A DNA stretch of 10,743 nucleotides, from assembly GCF_937858865.1 (NCBI RefSeq), contig NZ_CALLYO010000527.1:1-10743 (forward strand). Reading direction: 5' to 3'. The translations under genes and the position numbers were made by a program. A model generated the notes under the pieces. That model was given only the letters and a program-made list of their open reading frames with translations. It made no database searches and was not told the DNA's origin. This DNA is from an uncultured Amaricoccus sp. (GTDB lineage Bacteria > Pseudomonadota > Alphaproteobacteria > Rhodobacterales > Rhodobacteraceae). Below, one piece after another: positions 1-6,988 of this stretch (the stretch's first letter is position 1; each line of letters starts with the position of its first letter).

Positions 1-371
1 GCCGTCGCCGCCAGCCAGCCGAGCGCCGCGGGGTCGAGGATCGTCGCCGAGGGCGCGCCGAGGTTGAGGGCGAGGCCCGTCCCCCGCCCCGCCAGCAGCC
101 GCACGGCGCGGCGGCCGGAGAGGGCGACGAAGGGCGCCGGTTCGCCGAGGAAGTCGGCGAGCCGGTCGTCGCGGTCGAAGGCGAGGACGAAGGGCCCCTC
201 GGGGAGGTCGAGGACGAGCGGGCTGAGCTCCTCCGCCTCGCCCGGCGGGGCGGCGAGGACGAGGAGGAGCTCGGCGTCGAGCACCCGCTCGTAGAGCCGC
301 AGACGGCGGGCGGGGTCGTCGGGGTCCGCCGCCTGCTCGCGGTGGGCGCGGTCGATCGGGGTCTCGCTCAT
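1..371 (-). CDS. SseB family protein, N-terminal part (runs off window start)
   Basis: Translating the minus strand from the ATG at 371-369 gives 123 residues with no stop before the window edge, so the C-terminus is missing. Residues 27-123 resemble the SseB N-terminal domain: an opening helix (LYERVLDAELLLVL), then FVLAFDRDDRLADFLGEPAP (61-80), FVALSGRRAVRLLAGRGTGL (81-100) and ALNLGAPSATILDP. The pattern 'value within a range, name the residue, then LNLG..' is typical of alphaproteobacterial SseB proteins, whose biochemical role is poorly known. The name comes from a Salmonella secretion protein, but these housekeeping homologues are not evidence of a type III system. Its ATG overlaps the TGA of the upstream glycosylase-like gene (ATGA), so translation is probably coupled. 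The family call is fairly firm; function is unknown. Confidence 0.8.
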   Translation of the reverse strand, partial: MSETPIDRAHREQAADPDDPARRLRLYERVLDAELLLVLAAPPGEAEELSPLVLDLPEGPFVLAFDRDDRLADFLGEPAPFVALSGRRAVRLLAGRGTGLALNLGAPSATILDPAALGWLAAT

Positions 372-970
372 GCCGGCACCGTCTCGAGGAGGCGCGCGAC
401 GCGGGCGCGCAGCTCCGGCACCAGCTCGGCCTCGAACCAGGGGTTGCGCTTCAGCCAGGCGGTGTTGCGCCAGGAGGGATGCGGCAGCGGCAGCAGCCCC
501 GGCCCGGCGGCGCGCCAGTCGCGCACCGCCTCGGAGACCGGGCGCGCCCGGCCGAGGTGCCAGCGCTGGGCGTGGCCGCCGATGAGGAGCGTCAGCCGCA
601 CCGCCGGCATGGCGGCGAGCGCCCGCGCCCGCCAGGTCTCAGCGCAGAGGGGCGGCGGCGGCAGGTCCGAGCCCTTGGCGTCGTAGCCCGGGAAGCAGAA
701 GGCCATCGGCAGCACGGCGAAGAGGCGCCGGTCGTAGAAGGCGGCGCGGTCGACCCCGAGCCAGTCGCGCAGCCGGTCGCCGGAGGGATCGTCGAACGGG
801 CGGCCGAGCGCATGCACGCGCGCGCCCGGCGCCTGGCCGCAGACGAGGATCGGCGCGGTCTCCGACAGCCAGGGCACCGGCCGGGGCGCGTGCGCCGTCG
901 CCGTCGCCGCGAAGCGCCCGGCGCAGAGGCGGCAGGCGAGAATCTCCTCGGTGAGGGCGGCGAGCGACAT
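368..970 (-). CDS. Uracil-DNA glycosylase superfamily protein (Fe-S type relative)
   Basis: A 200-residue protein of the uracil-DNA glycosylase superfamily, which removes uracil or other damaged bases from DNA. Motif 1 is GQAPGARVHALGRPFDDPSG (45-64), matching the GEAPG..E...G.PF.G.AG region of family 4/5 enzymes. Motif 2 is LPHPSWRN (162-169), followed by AWLKRNPWFE. Four cysteines fit a family-4-like iron-sulphur site: C13 and C16 (CRLC), then C92 and C109 separated by 16 residues. The usual acidic residue after GEAPG is not obvious (GQAPGARVHALG), so real glycosylase activity is uncertain; this branch is normally annotated only as 'uracil-DNA glycosylase family'. The start ATG at 970-968 has only a weak Shine-Dalgarno (AGGT). 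It lies 77 bases downstream of the dehydrogenase stop and overlaps the SseB-like gene by 4 bases. Link to the upstream metabolic genes is probably just proximity. Confidence 0.85.
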   Translation of the reverse strand: MSLAALTEEILACRLCAGRFAATATAHAPRPVPWLSETAPILVCGQAPGARVHALGRPFDDPSGDRLRDWLGVDRAAFYDRRLFAVLPMAFCFPGYDAKGSDLPPPPLCAETWRARALAAMPAVRLTLLIGGHAQRWHLGRARPVSEAVRDWRAAGPGLLPLPHPSWRNTAWLKRNPWFEAELVPELRARVARLLETVPA

Positions 971-1005
971 GCCCGCTACCTGCGCCCTCGGACCGGCGAA
1001 GGCAA

Positions 1006-1023
1006 GGCCGCGCCCCCGCGGCC
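1006..1023. terminator. Short GC hairpin between dehydrogenase and glycosylase genes
   Basis: GGCCGCG and CGCGGCC form a perfect 7-base stem around a CCCC loop, in the 77-base gap after the dehydrogenase stop at 1048 (minus strand). There is no T-tract on either side, so it is at best a weak or Rho-assisted terminator. Such stems also arise by chance in DNA this GC-rich. Confidence 0.25.
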
Positions 1024-1047
1024 GCCGTCACGCCCGACGAGAGGGAC

Positions 1048-3609
1048 TCAGCTCCGCGGCCTGGCGTTCTCCGGATCGTAGAGCGGCCGGTAGCCGACGC
1101 CCGCGACCTCGACCGGATAGGTCTCGCCGAAATACTGCACCGCGAGCTTGCGGCCCTCCTGGCACCAGGCCCAGGGCAGATAGGCGAGGGCGATGTTCCT
1201 GCCGATGCTCGGCCCGTAGGCGATGGAGGTGGTGTAGGACCGCCGCCCGAGCGCGTCGACCAGCGTCTCGCCGGTCGCCGGGTCCAGGACCGGCAGCGTC
1301 CCGACCGGATAGCGTGCGACGCCGCTGAAATCGACGTTGCCGGTCATCACCAGCGTGCAGAGCATCGCCGGCTGGTGCGCGCGCGCCCGGTGCTCGAGAT
1401 GCCTCGCCTTGCCGCGGAAGTCCGCCTCCTTGACCTTCGGCCGGGCGAGGTCGGCCTCCAGCAGGTTGTATTCGGTCAGCAGGTCGGCGTTCTGCAGCCT
1501 GAGACTCTTCTCCAGCCGCCGGCTGTTGGCATAGGTCTCGACGCCCACCGGCATCACACCCGTAGCGCGCAGCGCGTCCCAGACCGCAAGGCCGTCCTCG
1601 TAGGCCATGTGCAGCTCCCAGCCCTGCTCGCCGACGTAGGAGATGCGGAAGGCGGTCACGTCCTTCCCCGCGATCCGGACCGGCCGGATCGCCGCAAACG
1701 GAAAGTTCTCCTTCGCGAGCGCGTCCGGATCCTCGACCACCTTCGCGAGGTTCACCCGCGCGTTCGGCCCCCAGATGCCGATCGTCACGACCTTCTCGGC
1801 GACGTCGGTGATCGTCACGTCGAGGCCCCGGTCCTCGGCCACCCGCCGCATGTAGTGGAAGTCGCGCGGGCCGGCGTCGGCGCCGTTCACCATGCGGATG
1901 CGGTCGGCCATGCGGAAGACCGTGAAGTCGGCACGCACCATGCCCTCGTCGTCGAGGAAGTGGGTGTAGATGCCCTTGCCGATGTTCGCGTCCCCGCCGA
2001 TCCGCGCCGCGCAGAGCCACTCCATCAGCGCGACATGGTCCGGCCCCGCGACGTCGGTGATGTGGAAGTGCGACAGGTTGATGAGCCCGCAGTCCTCGCT
2101 CATCGCCAGCTGCTCGGCGTTCGACACCCGCCAGAAGTGCCGGTTGTCCCACTCGTTCCCGCGCACCGGCACGCGGTCGGCGTATTTCTCCAGCAGGTGC
2201 TCGTTCGCGGCATAGCCGTGCGCCCGTTCCCAGCCGCCGAGCTCCATGAAGTAGCCGCCGAGTTCCTTCTCCCGCTCCCAGAAGGGCGAGCGGCGGATGC
2301 CGCGCCCGCCGGCGAAGGGCTCGCGCGGGTGCACCGGCGGGTTGTAGATCTTGCGCGCCGTCTCGGTGCAGCGCGCCGCGATGAACTCTTCCGTCAGCGC
2401 GAAGGGGTTGAAGCGGGCATAGTCGATCCGCGCATGATCGATCTCGGTGCGCCCGTCGGTCATCCAGTCGGCGACGAGCTTGCCCATGCCGGGGGCGTCC
2501 TTGACCCAGATGCCGACCGCGTACCAGAGCCCGCGCACCTTCCGGCTCTCGCCGATCGAGGGCCCGCCGTCGGTCGTCACCTGCAGCAGGCCGTTGAACG
2601 AATGCCCCTCGTTGTAGCCGAGCTCGCCGAGGATCGGCGTCAGCTCCATCGCCCGCTCCAGGGGCTCGAGCACCTGTTCCATCTCGAGGTCGCGCTGCGA
2701 CGGCGAGAGCCGCGCCTGCTCCTTCTCCAGCAGGTCGCGGGGGTGGACGAGGCGCGGGTTCGTCTCCTCGTAGTAGCCCCATTCGATCTGCCCGCCCTCG
2801 GCGGTCTTCGGATCGCCGGTGTCGCGCATGTAGGCCGAATTGCCCTGGTCGCGCATCAGCGGCCAGCCGATCTCCGCGCCCGTTCCGGCGAACTGGTCGT
2901 ACGGCCCGAAGAAGGTCAGCGGATGGTCGACCGGCATAACCGGCAGGTCCTCGCCGGCCATCCCGGCGACCAGCCGCCCCCAGAGGCCGGCGCAGACCAC
3001 GACGCGGTCGGCCATGATCGTGCCGCGGGTGGTCACGACCCCCCGGATCCGCCCGTCCTCGATGACGAGCGACGTCGCCGGGGTGTTGGCGAAGGCCTTG
3101 AGCTTCCCCGCCGCCTCGGCCCGGTCGACGAGCTTGCCGGCGACGGTCTGCGAGCGCGGGATGACGAGGCCGGCGTCCGGGTCCCAGAGGCCGCCCTGGA
3201 CCAGGCTCTCCTCGATCAGCGGGAACTTCGCCTTGATCTCGGCCGGCTCGATCAGCCGCGCGCGCGTGCCGAAGGCCTTGCCGGAGTCGACCTTGCGCCT
3301 GATCTCGGCCATCCGCTCGTCGTCTCCGACGCGCGCCACCTCGATGCCGCCGATCCGGGCGTAGTGGCCGAGCCTCTCGTAGAAATCGACCGAGTAGAGC
3401 GTCGTCCAGCAGCTGAGGAAATCATGGCTGGTCGCATAGCAGAAGTCCGAGGCATGCGCCGTCGAGCCGATGTCGGTCGGGATGCCGGACTTGTCGATGC
3501 CGACGATGTCGTCCCAGCCGCGCTCGGCCAGGTGATGCGCGACCGACGCGCCGACGATGCCGCCGAGCCCGACGATGACGACCCTCGCCCGTTCGGGAAA
3601 CGCTGACAT
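1048..3609 (-). CDS. FAD-dependent dehydrogenase fused to GcvT folate-binding domain (dimethylglycine/sarcosine dehydrogenase-like)
   Basis: An 853-residue cytoplasmic flavoprotein of the dimethylglycine/sarcosine dehydrogenase family. These enzymes oxidise an N-methyl or secondary amine on FAD and pass the one-carbon unit to tetrahydrofolate. Residues 8-370 are the DAO-type FAD domain, with the dinucleotide loop at 14-20 and a late FAD-contact segment (GLWYAVGIWVKDAPGMGKLV, 360-379). H52 in GSTAHASDF matches the histidine that carries covalent FAD in dimethylglycine oxidase. Residues 380-430 fit the linker domain. Residues 430-725 are GcvT-like (NLSHFHITDV, ISYVGEQGWEL, RLEKSLR), and 730-845 are the GcvT C-terminal barrel. 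Length is normal for the fusion family. The ATG at 3609 has a strong Shine-Dalgarno (AGGAGG, 7 bases upstream). The substrate is unknown: dimethylglycine, sarcosine, 4-methylaminobutanoate and other methylamines are all possible. It follows the secreted hydrolase gene by 27 bases and is probably cotranscribed. Confidence 0.9.
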   Translation of the reverse strand: MSAFPERARVVIVGLGGIVGASVAHHLAERGWDDIVGIDKSGIPTDIGSTAHASDFCYATSHDFLSCWTTLYSVDFYERLGHYARIGGIEVARVGDDERMAEIRRKVDSGKAFGTRARLIEPAEIKAKFPLIEESLVQGGLWDPDAGLVIPRSQTVAGKLVDRAEAAGKLKAFANTPATSLVIEDGRIRGVVTTRGTIMADRVVVCAGLWGRLVAGMAGEDLPVMPVDHPLTFFGPYDQFAGTGAEIGWPLMRDQGNSAYMRDTGDPKTAEGGQIEWGYYEETNPRLVHPRDLLEKEQARLSPSQRDLEMEQVLEPLERAMELTPILGELGYNEGHSFNGLLQVTTDGGPSIGESRKVRGLWYAVGIWVKDAPGMGKLVADWMTDGRTEIDHARIDYARFNPFALTEEFIAARCTETARKIYNPPVHPREPFAGGRGIRRSPFWEREKELGGYFMELGGWERAHGYAANEHLLEKYADRVPVRGNEWDNRHFWRVSNAEQLAMSEDCGLINLSHFHITDVAGPDHVALMEWLCAARIGGDANIGKGIYTHFLDDEGMVRADFTVFRMADRIRMVNGADAGPRDFHYMRRVAEDRGLDVTITDVAEKVVTIGIWGPNARVNLAKVVEDPDALAKENFPFAAIRPVRIAGKDVTAFRISYVGEQGWELHMAYEDGLAVWDALRATGVMPVGVETYANSRRLEKSLRLQNADLLTEYNLLEADLARPKVKEADFRGKARHLEHRARAHQPAMLCTLVMTGNVDFSGVARYPVGTLPVLDPATGETLVDALGRRSYTTSIAYGPSIGRNIALAYLPWAWCQEGRKLAVQYFGETYPVEVAGVGYRPLYDPENARPRS

Positions 3610-3622
3610 TCTTCCTCCTCCT
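3610..3622 (-). promoter_or_regulatory. Strong ribosome binding site for the dehydrogenase
   Basis: Read on the minus strand this is AGGAGGAGGAAGA directly before the ATG at 3609, with AGGAGG ending 7 bases from the start codon. It fixes the start and contrasts with the absence of a Shine-Dalgarno sequence on the upstream hydrolase gene, suggesting that the dehydrogenase is the better translated of the pair. Confidence 0.8.
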
Positions 3623-3636
3623 GGCTCCGCGGGAGC

Positions 3637-4368
3637 TCACCTGCCGCCCGTCACCCGCCGCACCAGGTCGCCCATGGTCATCCCGTGGTCGAACTTCCCC
3701 GTCTCGAGGAAGGCCACCACCTGCGCGATGACGAGGGGGTTGTTCATCAGGAAGGTATGCGTCACCGGCATGACGATATGGTCCGCCATCCCCTCGATCC
3801 GCGTGCTCTCCACCGACACCGCCCCGTCGTCCGGCCCCGGAATCACCGCCGAGAACAGGGGGTTGACCGAACGGTTCCCCGCGATCACCCCGAGCTCGAA
3901 GTCGACCGGCCCGAGCCGCTCGGCGATCCCGCCCGCGGTGCCGAGCTCCTGCCCGGCCGGCCCCGTCGCCAGCTCGAAGATCGGCAGGTCGGCGAAGAGA
4001 TCGACCACCTCCGACCCCTGGTTCGGCGGCGCCAGCATGACGACCCGCCCCATCTCCTCCGGCCGGTTGAGCTTCAGCCACCCCCGCGCCAGGATCCCGC
4101 CCATGGAATGGGTGACGAAGTTCACCCGCGCTTCGCCGCATTCCGCAACGGCATCGGTGACATAGGCGAGCGCATCCTCCACCGTCATCTCGGTCGAGGG
4201 ATAGCCGCGGTTCACCACCCTGAACCCGGCCGCGGAGAGCATCTCCTCCATCACCAGGAACGAGTTCCCGCTCCGCCCCAGCCCGTGCAGCAGCACCACG
4301 CACTCCTCCGCCACCGCCGTCACCGGCGCGGCGAGCAGGGCGAGAGCGAGGAGAAGGGCGCGCGACAT
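3637..4368 (-). CDS. Secreted alpha/beta hydrolase (lipase/esterase-like)
   Basis: A 243-residue alpha/beta hydrolase with a signal peptide: hydrophobic stretch [17 protein letters not shown], probable cleavage after residue 20 (AVA/EE), so it should be periplasmic or secreted. HGLGRSG (28-34) is the oxyanion-hole segment. THSMGG (86-91) is the nucleophile elbow with S88. D180 or D181 in [10 protein letters not shown] and H204 in THTFLM complete a plausible Ser-Asp-His triad. Small single-domain lipases and PGAP1-like esterases share this order. The substrate is unknown. No Shine-Dalgarno sequence lies at a normal distance before the ATG at 4368, and a candidate promoter sits so close that the mRNA may be leaderless. 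The pairing of an exported esterase with a cytoplasmic amine dehydrogenase could mean the esterase releases a methylated amine from an ester, but that is speculation. Confidence 0.85.
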   Translation of the reverse strand: MSRALLLALALLAAPVTAVAEECVVLLHGLGRSGNSFLVMEEMLSAAGFRVVNRGYPSTEMTVEDALAYVTDAVAECGEARVNFVTHSMGGILARGWLKLNRPEEMGRVVMLAPPNQGSEVVDLFADLPIFELATGPAGQELGTAGGIAERLGPVDFELGVIAGNRSVNPLFSAVIPGPDDGAVSVESTRIEGMADHIVMPVTHTFLMNNPLVIAQVVAFLETGKFDHGMTMGDLVRRVTGGR

Positions 4369-4374
4369 GCCGGC

Positions 4375-4402
4375 AGGCTAGCGCCTTTCCCGCCGCTGTC
4401 CA
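4375..4402 (-). promoter_or_regulatory. Candidate promoter for the hydrolase/dehydrogenase operon
   Basis: On the minus strand TGGACA (4402-4397, 5 of 6 to TTGACA) is separated by 16 bases from TAGCCT (4380-4375, 3 of 6 to TATAAT). The -10 ends 6 bases before the ATG at 4368, so transcription would start at or next to the A of the start codon. This fits the missing ribosome binding site. The -10 is poor, so confidence is limited. Confidence 0.35.
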
Positions 4403-4466
4403 GCACCCTTCGGCGCAACCCGCGCCGGCGCGATCGCGTTCCCCGCCCGCGGCGCCTCCGGCCACC

Positions 4467-4480
4467 GATAACCGTTTGGC
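4467..4480. promoter_or_regulatory. Possible LacI-family operator core in the divergent spacer
   Basis: AACCGTTT at 4470-4477 fits the AANCGNTT core of LacI/GalR-family operators, which often control CUT1 sugar transporters. It lies in one of the few AT-containing patches of the spacer, 68 bases before the first gene of the plus-strand operon. The outer arms (GAT left, GGC right) do not match the full consensus, and no regulator gene is in the window. TTGGCT (4476-4481) could serve as a -35, but no convincing -10 follows it. Confidence 0.22.
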
Positions 4481-4544
4481 TACGGCGCGCGCGGCGCCAT
4501 GCTGCGCATCGAGAGCATCCGCCGATTCCCCGGGGAGAGGGGCC

Positions 4545-5549
4545 ATGACCGACCTGCTCCACCCGCTCGCTCCGGGGACGCCGCTCCGCTACTGGCGCGT
4601 CTCGGCCGTCGCCGAGGCGCGCTACGACCTGCCCGACGCGCCGATGTCGGGCGGGATGGATTCCGCCTTCTTCCTCACCCGCGACCGCAACTTCATCCCG
4701 CACGAATACCCCTGCCGCACCGCCTTCGCCGCCGCCCGCCGCGGCCGCCGCCCCGACGTCCGCGGCACGCCCGTCTTCACCCGCAACTGGCTCCCCTTCG
4801 GCGCCCCCTCGCTCGACCTCTCCGGCTTCTGGTTCCGCCCCACCCGCCTCGCCGCCTGGGCCGAGACCCTCGTCCTCGCCGAAGCCGCCGGCCCCGCCCG
4901 CCTCCGCCTCGCCACCTGCGGCGGCGCGGTCCTCTTCCGCGACGGCACGGAAGCCGGCCACCTCGCCCCCTACACCCGCAACAGGGAGGCCGGGACCGAG
5001 ATCGCCCTCCCCCTCGCGGCCGGCGAGAACCGTCTCCGCGTCTTCTTCGACGACCTCGCCGAGCGCGACACCCGCTTCGGCTTCCGGCTCGACTGGCTCT
5101 CCGGCCCGCCCGCCCGCCAGGGCAACCCCTTCGACGCGCCGCCCTCCGCCGTGGAGCGGCTCGAATCCGCCCTCGGTTCCATGCACTTCGAGGCCCCGGC
5201 CTACACCACGGGCGAGGTCGCCCTCGCCCTCCCCCTCGCCCTCGATGGCCCCGCCCGCGCCACCATCGAGATCGAGGGGGAGGGCATCCACCCCCGCCAC
5301 GTCACCCTCGTTCGCGAGGCCGCCGGCAACCGCCTCCCGCTCGGCCCGGCCGAGTCGCTGCCGCCCGACTTCCGCCGCTATACCGTCACCCTCGAAGCCG
5401 CCGGCTTCACCGCCTCCCGCACCCTCGGCCTCGAGATCGCCCGCGATCCCGGCCCCCCGCCGCCCGACCGCATCGCCGAGGCGCTGGCCACCGCCGCCGC
5501 CACCGGCGAGCCCGACCCGACGACCGCGCTCGCCCGACCGAGGCGATGA
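4545..5549 (+). CDS. Unrecognised protein with sugar-binding-like beta-sandwich; probable N-terminal half of a carbohydrate-active enzyme
   Basis: A 334-residue protein I cannot assign to a named family. It has no signal peptide or membrane segment, so it should be cytoplasmic. Residues 95-186 look like a beta-sandwich of the kind that begins many glycoside hydrolases: GFWFRPTRLAAWAETLV, a turn carrying the added group (GGAVLFRDGTEAGHLAPYTRN), then ALPLAAGENRLRVFFDDLAERDT (154-176) in the usual 'LxxGEN.l.v' pattern. Residues 220-300 alternate strands in a second beta-rich segment. The last 25 residues are a linker ending in a short out-of-place tail (RPRR). The ATG at 4545 was chosen over an in-frame TTG at 4476 because GGGGAGAGG precedes it at a good distance and the extra 23 residues look non-coding. 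Its stop overlaps the start of the next gene, which probably encodes the rest of the same enzyme. Confidence 0.75.
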   Translation: MTDLLHPLAPGTPLRYWRVSAVAEARYDLPDAPMSGGMDSAFFLTRDRNFIPHEYPCRTAFAAARRGRRPDVRGTPVFTRNWLPFGAPSLDLSGFWFRPTRLAAWAETLVLAEAAGPARLRLATCGGAVLFRDGTEAGHLAPYTRNREAGTEIALPLAAGENRLRVFFDDLAERDTRFGFRLDWLSGPPARQGNPFDAPPSAVERLESALGSMHFEAPAYTTGEVALALPLALDGPARATIEIEGEGIHPRHVTLVREAAGNRLPLGPAESLPPDFRRYTVTLEAAGFTASRTLGLEIARDPGPPPPDRIAEALATAAATGEPDPTTALARPRR

Positions 5550-6988
5550 TCGAAGCCTTCCTCCACCCCATCGCCGACTGCTGGGACTGCGCCGACTTCT
5601 ACCTCGTCCCCCTCCTCTGGATCCGCGCCCGCCACGCCGCCGACCTCTCCCCCGGCCTCGCCGAGAGGATCGACCGCACCCTGCTCGCCTACCGCTACTG
5701 GCTGGACGAGCCCGGCAACGACGTCCAATGGTACTTCTCCGAGAACCACGCCCTCCTCCTGCACACCTCCGCCTACCTCGCCGGCCACCTCCTCCCCGCC
5801 GCCCGCTTCGCCCGCTCCAACCGCACCGGCACCGAGCAATCCGCCACCGGCGCCGCCCGCGTCCGCGCCTGGCTCGACCACTTCGAGCGCTGGGAGATGG
5901 CCGAGTTCAACTCGGCCCCCTATTTCCCCATCGACCTCAAGGGCCTGACCGCGCTGCAGGCCCTCGCCCCCGACGCGGACATCCGCGCCCGCGCCGCCCG
6001 CGCCATCGCCCGCCTCCTCGAGATCGTCGCCAACTCCGCCCACCAGGGCATCCTCACCGCCGCCCAGGGCCGCTCCTACGAGCACTCCCTCCGCGCCGCC
6101 GCCTCGCTCGAGCTCTCCGCCATCGCCCGCCTGCTGTGGGGCAAGGGCTCGATCGGCGCCCGCCTCCACGCCCTCCCCCAGCTCGCCCTCTGCCTCCGCG
6201 ACCACGGCCTCCAGCTCCCCGACCTCACCGCCCGCGCCCTCTGGCAATCCGACGCCGAGCAGGAATGGTCCTTCCGCCAGGGCGAGAACGGCTTCGCGGC
6301 GCTCACCCACTGCAAGACCCGCGCCTGGGCCCTCGGCACCGCCGCCGGCTACCGCTGGCGCGAATGGGGCTACCAGGAGACCCTCGTCCACGCCCGCATC
6401 GGCGCGAACCCCCAGGCGCAGATCTGGCTCAACCACCCCGGCGAGCTCCTCCAGTCCGGCTCCGCCCGCCCCTCCTACTGGGGCGGCAGCGCCTCGATCC
6501 CCCGCGTACAGCAGTACCGCGCCCTCGCGCTCGTCGCCTTCGACGGCACGGAACCGCAACCCGACCTCGCCCACGCCTGGTTCCCCCGCCCCGCCTTCGA
6601 CGAGAGCGACGTCCAGGGCCGCACCGCCTTCGCCCGCTCCGGCGAAGGCCTCGCCGCCCTCGTCGCCGACGGCCCGCTCGAGGAAGTCACCGACGGCCCG
6701 AGCGCCCGTTGCGAGCTCCGCCGCGCCGGCCGCCGCGCGCGCTGGCTGCTCCGCCTCGGCGCCGTGACCGCGGGCGGCGACTACGCCGCCTTCCGCGCCC
6801 GCTTCGCCGCCCTCGCCCTCGCCGAGCACCCGGACGGCCGCATCGTCGTTGACGATCCCGACTATGGTATGGTCGAGTTCGGCCCGGACGGAACCGTGAC
6901 GGCCGAAGGCCGCACCCTCGACCCCGCCCGCTGGACCATCCGGGGCACGCGGACGGAACGCGAAGGCTTCCAGGGGAGGACACCATGA
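5546..6988 (+). CDS. Unrecognised alpha-toroid plus beta-domain protein; probable catalytic half of a carbohydrate-active enzyme (lyase- or hydrolase-like)
   Basis: A 480-residue cytoplasmic protein with no signal peptide. Residues 1-240 are helix-rich and recall an (alpha/alpha) toroid as in heparinase-type lyases and several glycoside hydrolases. Candidate active-site segments are ADCWDCADF (10-18), VQWYFSENHALLLH (60-73, acidic and His residues) and MAEFNSAPYFPIDLKGL (118-134). Residues 240-480 are beta-rich, with GYRWREWGYQETL (268-280), ARPSYWGGSASIPRVQQY (307-324) and HAWFPRPAFDE (343-353), resembling the sandwich that follows the toroid in lyases. I cannot name a family or reaction. 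The ATG at 5546 overlaps the previous TGA; GAGG lies only 2 bases away, too close for a good ribosome binding site, so translation depends on coupling or the gene is a frameshifted continuation. Its stop overlaps the binding-protein start, tying it to the transporter. Confidence 0.75.
   Translation: MIEAFLHPIADCWDCADFYLVPLLWIRARHAADLSPGLAERIDRTLLAYRYWLDEPGNDVQWYFSENHALLLHTSAYLAGHLLPAARFARSNRTGTEQSATGAARVRAWLDHFERWEMAEFNSAPYFPIDLKGLTALQALAPDADIRARAARAIARLLEIVANSAHQGILTAAQGRSYEHSLRAAASLELSAIARLLWGKGSIGARLHALPQLALCLRDHGLQLPDLTARALWQSDAEQEWSFRQGENGFAALTHCKTRAWALGTAAGYRWREWGYQETLVHARIGANPQAQIWLNHPGELLQSGSARPSYWGGSASIPRVQQYRALALVAFDGTEPQPDLAHAWFPRPAFDESDVQGRTAFARSGEGLAALVADGPLEEVTDGPSARCELRRAGRRARWLLRLGAVTAGGDYAAFRARFAALALAEHPDGRIVVDDPDYGMVEFGPDGTVTAEGRTLDPARWTIRGTRTEREGFQGRTP
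6972..6980 (+). promoter_or_regulatory. Strong ribosome binding site for the solute-binding protein
   Basis: AGGGGAGGA ends 4 bases before the ATG at 6985. It lies inside the end of the preceding gene and gives the binding protein its own strong initiation site in addition to the 4-base stop/start overlap. Confidence 0.8.

Noticed and set aside
1..371. Type III secretion locus suggested by the SseB name
   Set aside because: Housekeeping SseB-domain proteins are widespread, and no secretion genes are nearby.
1375..3606. Long open frame on the plus strand (743 codons) opposite the dehydrogenase
   Set aside because: It is the antisense shadow of the real gene: low-complexity His/Arg/Val/Asp-rich sequence with no domain, whereas the minus strand encodes a clear FAD-GcvT protein.
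4476..4544. TTG start at 4476 for the first plus-strand protein
   Set aside because: The 23 added residues (Ala/Arg/Cys/Ser-rich) look non-coding, and the ATG at 4545 has a good ribosome binding site.
4499..5545. Extension of the toroid protein frame upstream to about 4499
   Set aside because: The frame is open, but its translation is Arg/Pro/His-rich noise, while the alternative frame there gives a protein-like beta-rich sequence.
5378..6829. Long minus-strand frame (483 codons) opposite the toroid protein
   Set aside because: It is Gly/Glu/Ala/Val-rich low-complexity sequence, as expected for the complement of C-ending codons in GC-rich DNA.
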